From positions 31,366,687-31,430,686 of the forward strand of contig NC_082598.1 in assembly GCF_030936135.1 (NCBI RefSeq): a stretch of DNA of 64,000 nucleotides, written 5' to 3'. Positions 23,215 to 34,300 of this stretch are shown one piece after another. The DNA comes from Gavia stellata (taxonomy: Eukaryota; Chordata; Aves; Gaviiformes; Gaviidae). Every line of letters starts with the position of its first letter. The first letter of the stretch is position 1. The position numbers were made by a program, and so were the translations under genes. Under the pieces are notes generated by a model. It was not told where the DNA came from. It did not search any database and was given only the letters and a program-made list of their open reading frames with translations.

Positions 23215-24175
23215 AGTCGGGCAGAAGCCGCCTCAGGAAGACGCCCCCAGACACAGTGGAAAGAAGCGGGACCACCCTTCACCACAGCACCGCCAGACAA
23301 CCTCTGGGGTCCCTTCGCCGCCAGAGACGCTCCGGGGCCTCACGGGGCGCTACCAACCGCGTCACCTGCCGGCGAGGCCCGCTCAAACCGGGCCCGGCCA
23401 CTCACAGAAGACTACCACACAGCTACCGTTCTAGCCTAGCAATGCCGCCTATCCCCCACGTAGGCTTTGAGTGCCCAGGCCGGCTTGGCACGGCCTTTAA
23501 GGCCATAGCGCAACGCCCACCCTGATGAAGGAGAACAAGCCCTAACCCCGTACCGGCTGCGAACCGCTGCCCTCCATCTTCACAGCCCGGGCCCGCGGCT
23601 AGCCCCGCCCCGCCCCGCCCCTGCCCGCGCTCCTATTGGCTCGATCCACCCCTCCCTCTCTTCCCCCACCCCGCTTCGCGGGCGAACGGGCAGGCGTTAC
23701 TGCCATTACAGGTGTTATGCTCATCTCCTTCGGGAGGGGGCGCTGTGCAGGCTGCCGAGCCTGCGGTCTCGCTGCTGGCGTCACGTGAGCGGAAGCGGCC
23801 GTTGTGGGCAGCGCGCAGCGCAGCGGCGGGGGGTTGCGGCTGGAGGTGGAGGTGCTGCTTTCCCTTTCCCGTCCCGTCCCGTCCCAGCCGGCCCTGCCTC
23901 CGCGGTGAGAGCGAGGCGGCCCCGGCATCCTCCGTCCTTTCCCCCGCCCCGGGTGTGGGGGCCTGCCGCTCTTTCCTCCGCGGACCGGGCCCCTCCGGTC
24001 GCCCAGGGGCGGCTTGGCCGTGTCTGGGCCGCCGGGCTCGGGGTGGAACCGTGGCGCCGCGGCTGCGGCTGTCTCCCGCCGGCGGTTGCGCGGGGGGGGT
24101 TGTCTCCGGGGCGGTTTCTGCGGACTCGCAGGTGGGAGGCGGTGAAGCTGGTGCCAGAGGGGCCCTTGGGAGGCC
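23215..24175. promoter_or_regulatory. EXOC1: CpG island, EXOC1 promoter
   Basis: A GC- and CpG-rich block precedes and includes EXOC1 exon 1. Elements visible by eye are clustered GC boxes (CCCCGCCCC repeats, about 23603-23622), an inverted CCAAT box (ATTGG, 23635-23639), an E-box CACGTG (23782-23787) and an ETS site CGGAAG (23790-23795). On the minus strand an AAGATGG YY1-like core lies near 23574-23580. There is no TATA box at the expected place. The arrangement is typical of a housekeeping promoter and may fire in both directions. Confidence 0.78.
23800..23904 (+). other. EXOC1: EXOC1 exon 1, 5' untranslated
   Basis: The inferred non-coding first exon lies just downstream of the ETS/E-box cluster and ends at a good donor, GCG before GTGAGA, at 23905. 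The start is approximate. The next exon begins 10 nt before the initiator ATG, so at least one upstream non-coding exon is required. A long plus-strand open frame over this region is a CpG-island artefact. Confidence 0.6.
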
Positions 24176-27100
24176 GCCGCTACTACAAGTAACTGTTCTG
24201 AGTTTTCCTGTTAAATGATTGATCTGTTGTTTGATTCCTGGGGATGTTACAGTTAGGCTATGCTCTCGTGTTATGTTCTATGTTCTTAACCTGGTAGGAT
24301 GCTTTCTAGTTTACACCCTTGCAGAGGCTAAGCAGCGCTCCCTAAGTAGCCTTACCGCATTGCTCTGTTGAATCTTTCCCGTGTATTTCCTGGACAGGCT
24401 ATGTCTGTGAGGTGATGATGTCTTTGATAGAGAAAAGAGCAGCAATGTCTAAAGGGGTTTATTAGAGACTGGCATGGTCTCAGCTCTCTTGAAGTATTTT
24501 TCTGAGGGAGCAGCTTTATCTCCTGCTTAATTCTGTGTTCCTTTGGGACAGCAGGAGTCGTGTGTGAAGAACTTAATGATGCACTTGGTTCTGGCACAGT
24601 GTGAAGGTTTTGGTGGCTGTGACTAAGGGGGCTGCGTATGTATGTCAGAACAAGTCTCCAATCTCAGGTTTAACATGTTCTGTTTTATGGGAAAGGTGTA
24701 TTCTGCACAACCTGTACAAGTTGTGTTAGCGCTGAAATGGGAGAGGTAGCAAGTTGCAGCAGTCTGAATGTTACTTAGAGCAGAAAGTAAAATCCTAAAT
24801 CAGGAAGGGGATATTTCTGAAATGCAGCAGGTTGTTGGTACCTTGTGTGTTCATCTTGTGCACCTGTTGAAGAGTAACAGGAATGACAACCTGATGCAAT
24901 TTGGGAAACAAAAGCTGGGCCCACCATTTGATGAACGGGGAGGAAAGTTATTAGACAGCAGGTATGGAGTGTTGCATTGCCATAGAGGTGTCATGTCAAC
25001 AGCATTTCTTTGAATGCCCTGGGCGCTATACACTTGGCAATACTGACTGCATCCTGATATATTGGCCCTTGTTTTCCCAAAGCCCTTGTGTTACTAATCT
25101 TTCAAACTACTAGATTCCTTAAGCTGAGAGATGTGGTGGTGGCGGCGGCAGTAGCCAGCTGAGCTCAGGTACAGTGGGATGTAAAAGGCCGAAAGAAAAG
25201 TCAGTGCCTTTTCTGTTTCAAGTGCCAAAGGAACCCTTTTGTCTTTGCTATGTATTTGTTGGAGAAAGCAACCAATCCATCTCCAAGAGAAAAAACCAAC
25301 CTAAAATTTAACTCCACATACTGTTCCATTGTCTCAGCCTCAGGCAGTGTAGCCTGTGATGTATATTAATCATGTTTTAATGCACTGTAGAATTTTAAAG
25401 CACAAGTTCAGAGTAGTATTGGAGCTTCTGTATTTAAATAAAAACATTGAAATGTGATGTCTAAGTATTGCTCTTTTTAGTCTACCTAGAATCTCTCTGT
25501 AGTGTGAGGAACTGTTCTGAATCAGGTGAATATTGCTAATTCCTTAATTCTCTAGAGCTTGGTGGGGTTTTTGTTTTTTTTTCTTATATATGATTGGTCT
25601 CTGCAAGCTTGAGTACTGGGTGCTGTTATCCCATTCCCCTCTGCTCTGGATTTCTAGAATCTGGTGGGGACTAGACCGTGCTTTGCTAGGGAACCAGGTG
25701 ATTATACTGAAGTCTATCTCGGAAGTCTCTTTCAGAATTTTGTGACTTCCTTGAGATTTTATTCTTGTTTGGTGCATGGTTAATTTAATGATGGTCTTAC
25801 TTTACCTCTGCAAATCCTTCATCATTAATGAACATGCTAGAAATACAAATGCTTTCCTTTGAGCACGTTGCATACTTAAAGGCATTTCCAAAGAAACTCA
25901 CAACTTGCAGTGAATGTTTTTAAACAAACCAGTTGTTAATGCATCCTGCAAATCTGAACAGCTTTCTTTTCTTACAGCCCCTTCTTCTCACCCTTTACTT
26001 TCTCCCACTGCTGGCTGCTGTTACTGCAGAGGTGAATCACTTGAAGGGGGAACCCTGTGAACAGATCCATCCCTCCCCAATCTCTCTCTACCTCCTTTTC
26101 TGCCCCTCTACCTCACCCAAATCACCTGATAACTCTATTCTTAATGAGGAGAAAAACTAGAAAGCAAACTTATGGGTGTTGTTAGGAAAGTACTTTTGCT
26201 GTTAATGGCAGATGCACCTCATTTATGCAACCTAATGGTCTGATTTGGTATGCGATTATGTCGTTGACATTAAACTATATCCGCCAATGTATCAGAAGGT
26301 GTAAAGGGCAGTCAGTGATGTCCTTGTACAATCTTCTGTGTTTGCTGTTGCAGGCTATGGGCTATGAGAGTGAATAAGAAATGTCTGTTTACTATCTTTC
26401 AGTAGAAGTCTGTCTTTTTTAGCATTTGGTTAGAGTACAGGGTTCAAGGTCAGCACTTGATTCCTGGAAGAAATCTCTTGATTTATTACTAAGCGTACAT
26501 GCTTACTTTCTTTCTCTTTTTGAAATATCCTGTTACTCTCTTGCTAGCTAAGAAACGCCATAATTAAAAGTAGTGTTCCATTTCTGAGCTCCAGTCCATG
26601 CATCCAAGAAAAGGCAGCAAACTAGCCAAACCTAATGGACTTATCTTTGCAAAACTGTGTTGTGGCCTTTTCAGATCTAGATGGCCTTGAAGTCCAACTT
26701 TCTACCAGCTACAAAGATGCATTTCTTTATTCTGCATTACTGTAACAATTGCCAGACCCTCATTTGAGAATAAAGAACAGCCTGTTACTTTTAATAGTAT
26801 GTGGTAGCTGGTAAGAGCAGGGAAACAAGTCTTTGCAAAACATTAAAACACAAGACAAAGAAATGCAATGCTGTATTTCTAGAGGCTCGGAGATTTGTTG
26901 CCTTAGGTGTGTTATCTGTCCCCATAGTTTGTGTCTTCCAGGAGCTGTTCCGTTATAAGGAAGCTTTTATGAAAGAGACTTCAATATCCAGAAGATAAAT
27001 GTGACTTAAGAAAAATGTATTAAATTCTATTACATGGGCCCTCTGCAATGTCTTATGTTTTTATCAATTAAAAAAAAAATAATAATGCTTGCTTACTGGG

Positions 27101-28246
27101 TAAAGTTAAGTTATAAACATGGTGCCACTCATATGGTAATAAGTTTCTAGTCTCTCCAGGAATTGGCAACGATGAATTTGACAACAGATAACCACCACAA
27201 ATGTTCTTTACAGCGGTATCAACCTGTGAAAACTCTAGTACAGACTGGGGTTTTTTTGTTTGGTTGGTTTGTGGGTTTTTTTTGCCACCGAATAGAATGT
27301 GATGTACTTATTCTGCTTTAAGCAAGCTATTTCAGCAGTATGCTTGAGAATGCTCTCATAATGTGGGATCAAGTACTAATTTAGAATTTCTCTTACGATA
27401 CCAAGGGAGGAGGGAGTGAGGAAGCATGCAGGAACACTGATCCTGAATCAGAATGATTTTTCCCTCTACAAGAAGAGAATTGGGATGTGTGTGTGGTACA
27501 CCAAGAATCAAAAGTAATAATTTGTTAGACTTGAATCTGTGGCATCTGAGTTATGGATTGATACGGTATGTCATAGTCATTTCAGAATGTATTCCAGGAA
27601 TCTTCCTGCAAAGCAGGGAGCCAGAGACACTTTTTATCCCTCTAAGTGGAACGTTATTTTCACTTTGGTCTGCCAAACGTATAACCTTGATTTGGTGAAA
27701 CAGTCCTGAAAATTTAATTGAAGATTTTAGGTATATTTGAAGGATTCTGGACTTTAAGTTTCATTTAAGGTCATCACTGTAGTGAATTTAGTTTCACATT
27801 CCCCATCCTGTCAAATTTTGTGGGGTTTTTTGTTCATGTGCCTTCATAGAGGTTTTTACTGGATCCATGGCATTTGTACCCATTCTGAAATTCCACTACT
27901 GAGTGACGGAGTCTTTTTTTCTTGATTCCCATTTCAACTTTTTTTGTTAATGCCTCACATTACACTTCACTACTAAGAAGCTTTTTGTTCTCCATTAAAT
28001 TAGGCAGAAGGATCATCCTAGTGTTGATAAATTACAGTTGTCTAACTGAAGTAAGATAGTAAGCTTTATTGTGGACTTTTTCCTAAAGTGGGCTGGTCTT
28101 CTACCTACCTATCATGCTTGTCTACATTATGATTCATTACCTGTAAAATTTAATTTCAAAAAGCTGTAGTTGCTGTAAGTGACTGGTTCTTTTTTTGTGT
28201 GTGTTCAATGTGCCTGAATGTATTATTATTTTTTTAAATCTTTCAG
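23905..28246 (+). other. EXOC1: EXOC1 intron 1
   Basis: Intron of 4.3 kb, beginning in the CpG island and becoming AT-rich. It holds a few T-rich runs (about 25567-25585 and 27248-27283) and a short GTG/GCG cluster near 25135. I recognise no repeat family or RNA gene. Confidence 0.6.
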
Positions 28247-28380
28247 CTGAGAGAAAATGACTGCAATCAAGCATGCTTTACAGAGGGATATTTTCACTCC
28301 CAATGATGAACGCTTGTTGAGCATTGTGAACGTGTGCAAAGCAGGCAAAAAGAAGAGAAACTGCTTTTTGTGTGCCACAG
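28247..28380 (+). CDS. EXOC1: EXOC1 exon 2, start codon
   Basis: Acceptor TCTTTCAG; 10 nt of 5'UTR; ATG at 28257. Codes for [18 protein letters not shown] through CFLCAT, residues 1-41. Donor GTACAT after ACAG, phase 1. Confidence 0.96.
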
Positions 28381-31300
28381 GTACATAGTAATACCACACC
28401 GTATTTCTTGTCTTCACCTTTGTTTTTTATTCAGTTGCATTTGTCTTAGCTTTATTTACAATATTCTTGCCCCACATAAAACAGGTGCTTTCCATTTCTA
28501 ATGGAGAAAATCAGTTGTAGCTTATACTTCCATTATTGCTTCTATTAAAAAAGAAACAAAACCCTGTACTTTTATTCTCAGATCTCATTGTAATTTGAAA
28601 TGAAGGAATCAAAATTATTTGTGTGGGACTGGTGGGCTTTTGAAGCAGGCTTTATATAGCGCTTAAAAGGGGATTTAGTAGGCATTTAGGCTGATCAGCC
28701 TAAATAAAATGCAATAAAGAGTACTGGTTAGAGTTCAAGGCAGAGGGCTCTGGAAAGGCACAGTAACGGAACTGAATTCTAATGTTCCTTTGTGTGTATG
28801 TGTATTATATTATGTCTTTTCAAAAAATTAGGTGCTTTGGGTCAATCTGTCAATAAATTAGATGGCTAGAATTTTTTTTTGACTGAGGAATCTCAGAAAA
28901 TGTTTTTATTCTTGACTATAATCTCCTATTACCTCTGTGCTTTGTCAGTTATGTGGCCCTGGTCTGAGGTCTGCTGTATCAAAGAAAATATCTGTAAATC
29001 GGGTTCATTACTTCACAAGCTGTTTGGAGACAGATATCTGGTTGACTGAGACTTAAACTGAGCTGTGAATATTGTGGATGAAAATGTTTCAAAGGGTCTC
29101 TTTTCATCAAATAAGTATTATGAATTCTCCTCCACCGAGAATTAACTTCAGAAGTTGAAATACAGCAGAAACAGATGTTAAAGTAATTTGTGCATTTTGA
29201 AATTACTCTTTTACTTCATTTACCAGTGACAACGGAACGACCAGTGCAAGTAAATGTGGTAAAAGTGAAAAAATCTGACAAGGGAGATTTCTACAAAAGG
29301 CAGACTTCATGGGCACTTCGAGATCTTGCTGTTGTTGATGCCAAAGATGCTGTTAAAGTATGTGTAACTTTTTTTTGTTTAATGCTCTGCTCAGAACAGC
29401 CTTTTGGTTCCAAGTTAGTGTTAACTTCCTTGATACTGACTGCTTTAAAACTTAGATTGATAACACATTAATTAGGAATTAGGATGATGCATTCCTTGCT
29501 GCTTATGCCTGCATTTTCTTCCAGCCATTCCAAGAATATAACCCTTGTAAACTGAGTAAGAGTAGTCTAGATATGCTTGAATAGTAATACTCTGAATATT
29601 TGCCCTGTTTATTGTAGTGATCTCTCAGTGACTGTGGAGTGCTTGTGCTAAGGACCAGTACTTTTTTGTTTGTTTCAAGTCTTACGTAAATTTTTACTCC
29701 AAGCTTAGTTTCCCCTTAAACATTATTACCATCTTACTAATGACATTGAGCTACATATAATGTTTTTTTGCTAGGACACTTAAAACATTCTTAATAAGCA
29801 GTATGTAAGCTTGAAGGTGAGCTCTTATATCTGTTCTCCAAATCATTACATTGGCTATTTGTTGGAAAGTGTACAGTTCTGAGGTGGTGTTCTTTTCCAT
29901 AGAATAAGAGCAACCTATTTTTGACCATTTAAATTCATTTGTTGTCATAAACTAAGATGTGCAAACAGGCAGAGGGGAAAATTCTTCATCCCGCGATGTC
30001 TGGTTTTATGTTCTGCTAACTGGTGTTTTGGAAGAATAGTGCAGAAAACTATGAAGCTGAAAATTCTTTGATTTCCCTCCTCCCCAAGTGTAGGTTAAAT
30101 GTTTTGTTATTTCACTTATCTACATACTCGTTGGCTAGACTTCAGATTTTCCTTGCTGTTCCTAAATACCATGTTGGAGAATTGCTTCTTTCAGTTTAAG
30201 GTTCTGTTTAAAATTATACAATCTTTCAGGGCTTTTTCTTGCGAAACAAAATTCGGTTAACTGTTTACAGAAATGTGCTGTAATGTATATACCACTCTAA
30301 TGAGTGATTTTGAAATTTTCTTTCAAAAAACAAACATTGAATGCCAAACCCTCCCACATGAAAAAAGTCAGAATTAAAGTTGATAGGTGCATTATGTTTT
30401 GGCTTCCAAATGTTATCCTATGCAACTCTTTTGACACAGACTTTTCCTGCACCGGTTGTTAGACAACTCAAATTTTACGTAGTGATACTCTTTGTTTAGA
30501 AATGTATGGTAATTATATTTATCAACATAAGCTACAGAAAAAAAAATAGAACTGCTTTTATTGCTCTGTACAGGAAATGCCATTTCCCCTTGTGTGCAGT
30601 TTCATATGCAGCCTGCTTCTACAGATAGTAGTGACGATACAAGTAGTAAGTAGCAGCAATAGTAGTTTTTACAAACTACGTATAAGTAAGAATTTAATAT
30701 GCATCTGAGGCAATAACTTTCTTCATCAGAAGGAGGCTGGACCTTGTAAAATGCTTGGAATATCATCTTTAAAACAGACTATTGCCAGTTACAATCCATA
30801 CTGAGCTCGTAAGTGGCTATAGAAAGGAAAGTACTTTAATCAAATGTTATCAAAGCAATGTTCTCATCAGGCAATAAATCTAGTTGAAAATACTTCTATG
30901 GTAGTTTTTTACTGTTAAAATACCAAATGGTCTTTCCTATCCTGTTCAGTGTTATCAAATACTGTCATATCTATAGAATATATAAAGTGCTTATATTTTT
31001 TTTCCCTTGCATATTCCCCTAAGTCTACTTGAATTGTGCTGTATATGTTGTCAGTAATTCCAGCTACCATTTTTAGTTTCAGAAGGCTAACACAAGGCAT
31101 TGGTCATTCTGAGGACAGTGTTTCAGGGCAGACAGCGCTGTCAAATGTTTCTTGAAACTCTTACAGATCTCTGTATTACGTGTTATTGTTACCTTATCTA
31201 GCTTGACAAAATACTGTCTTCATAGCATGGATTCTGTTTTTTCACTTTCAATGTTTTAGCACCTTTGTTAAGGTGCATCAGGGTGCCAGAGTTGGTATAT

Positions 31301-34300
31301 CAGCTTAAGGTTGGCATCTCTGTAATTTCATTTTTATCCTGTCATCTCAATAATTAAATGAGTGAACAATCTCTGCTGCTCAGAGAATGATTTGACTGCT
31401 GAGCCTGTAACATATCTCATCTTTTGCAGGAGAATCCTGAATTTGACTTGCATTTTGACAAAGTGTACAAATGGGTTGCAAGCAGCACAGTGGAAAAGAA
31501 CACCTTCATTTCATGTATCTGGAAACTCAATCAGAGATATCTTAGAAAGAAAATTGACTTTATTAATGTTAGTTCACAGCTTTTGGAAGGTAAATTTCTA
31601 CAACTGTATGTTAAGTATAAAGTTTAATAATTATTGATGTAAAACAGATACAGTAAAAAAATATCCTAATCCTGACTTTTTTTCTATTCAATTTTATTCT
31701 TTTATATTTTCTAAGTCTTCAGATAAACAAGGTGATGAGATAACAGATTTTCTGTTAGAAAACTGAGACAAAATACTTCATTAAGTTCTAAATTTTGATT
31801 AAAGCTTATTGTATTTCTAAGACATTCCATTTCTTGAACAAAATAAAATCTACCTGCAAGATCTGGTATGTCTAAATATGTAACAAATCTGTTTTTGTTC
31901 TGGTTTTCAATTCCCCTGAATTAGAAAAATGCTTTAAAAAGTGACACTTCAGTAGCATGCTAAAGGTTATGTGAGGTTTCATATGAAGTTTCTAGTTTAT
32001 AAACTGTGAAGCATGTGTTAAATTCTGCTGGACCCTGTTACAGTTCACATGACGGATTGGTTGCTAAGAAGGCTTTGTATCTCGTTCGCTCATGCTGTAT
32101 TAAATATTTTTACAGTCACATTATCTTTCAATAGTTAAAACTTTTTAGTAGAGCCTAAGCATATCTCACATTGAGTCTGTCAGAAGTGGTTAAACTGTTG
32201 ATATTAAATACTAGACTGGCTTGTGCGGAAGAACTTGAATTCGAAATGTAAAACAGGGAGGACAGCTTTTCTGTATTTTGGTGTTGACTGAAATTTGGTT
32301 TTAACCAACTAACTTTTCAAGTTCGTGAAAAATTAAAACATTCAATCTTACTGCCACTTTAAAAATATACACACTGTTCATGCTTTGTCTAGCTAACATT
32401 CTCTGCTTCCTTTCCTCTGCTTTTCCATACCTTTTAATTCTTCAGAACTGCCTAAAGTTGCAGAAGGTGCGTAACACCTTTTTCCTTTATTCTGCTTTGT
32501 AAGCAATTTTTCTTAATAATATGCTCTTTCTTTTTTTAAAATAGTGCTTTGGATAGCTTATCAAGTTGCTAGAGATAAGACGTTTCAAATGTCCTAAACA
32601 CTTTCTGGTTGGACTGTGTTAATGTTCTGTAAATCATTTGTCAGCCTTTGAATGGCTTGTTGAATTCAGTGAGCACTGCTATGAGGAATCATAGTTCATG
32701 AAAACATTGTTATATAATTTTCACTTACCTCAGTAGTGATTTTCCTGCTGTGAAAATTATCTGGAGCATCAAGATATTTTTTTATTTATTTAGTGATATA
32801 TTTCTTAATGAACTTTAGTATGTTTCCCTTATGCTCTGTCTACCAAGAGAGAATCTGACTTCTACTGATCTTCTGCTAACAAGTCTAGCATAATACTGTA
32901 ATATATTCTGATGCTGACTACCAGTGTGAGAGGTGAACAAAGTGAGACAGTATGTCCCTTTGTACATGCAATAAAGGAAGGCGGCTATTTCTATTTTGCT
33001 TATGTGGCATAAATCAGAAAACATCACTGTTGGGAACCAGTTCTGGAAATCTTAATGAAGCCCATGGAAGACTGAGACTTAAGAAAAGTGTATGTAAGTA
33101 GCAGGTGCTTGTTATGAAAGCTGTTTAACGGATTAATATACTTAAAGATAGTGGAACATACTTAAGTATTCTCAAAATACTTGTGACTTTCTGCACGTGA
33201 TAATGGGTTTTATTTCCCTTTTCTATGTAAGAATCCGTTCCAAGTGGAGAGAATCAAAGTGTAGCAGGAGGTGATGAAGAGGCTGTGGATGAATACCAAG
33301 AGTTAAATGCAAGAGAGGAACAGGATATTGAAATAATGATGGAAGGGTGTGAATATGCTATTTCTAATGCTGAAGCCTTTGCAGAGAAGTTGTCAAGAGA
33401 GCTACAAGTGCTAGATGGGGTAACCATTCCTTCTAATGTACAATGTGTTAGCATGTTGAACTGTTTTCATTGATACTGACTATGTAACATCTTTGAAAAG
33501 GTAGCTAACATGTTCTGCCACATATTTAAATATAAATGTATATCTGCTCCTAAGCAGAGCTACGTCCTGTCTATTATCAGATTTTAAAGATCTTAAACTT
33601 TGCTCTTTACCTTCCAGACCTTCTGGGGTGAGTTTCAGGCTGTGAAACGAGGAGTTGAGAAGAAAAAAGGAAGGCATTCTGCATCTACCTTTCTTGAAGG
33701 CAGGGGTGCAGGGAGAGAGAGAATAGATGTTCGTGTCCGTGGATGTGAACTCTTGTGTCTAAAATACTACTTCCAGTGTAATTAGGAAACTGGCTTAGTC
33801 TAATAATGTTGCAGTATTTGGCTGTCTGTAACAGTACCGTATTGTTTGCTATTTTGCTTTTTAAACAACCCAACATTCTAGAGGTCACTTAAAAAAACTT
33901 AAGGAGATGCAGGGGATACAGTCTTGAGGGAACAGTCAACAACCTCCTCAAATTGTCAAGTTGGATGTTCTCTTATATTTTGAAAATGGCTGTTATCATA
34001 GGGATAGCTGATCTTGCAACAGAAAATGTGACCTTATCACCTAAGCAGTTTTTCTGGAACTAAAACATATTCCAGTATAGTAGGGATTACTGTTTAGTTT
34101 TTATTTCTGTGCAGATCAATACTTCATTTCTAAAAACTTGAGCAAAGTTTTAGTTTTATATCTTTTCTTTATGAAATAAAGAAGTGTCATAGACTGAGGG
34201 ACTGCTGTGTTCAATAACACTTTAAATGAGAAGTACTACAAGCTTATATTGTTTTGTCTCTTTCATCAAGAGTTTTAGAAGCATTTATTTGACAGTAATG

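Noticed and set aside
23599-24218. Open frames over the EXOC1 promoter and exon 1
   Set aside because: Same composition effect. They cross the predicted donor and show no known protein.
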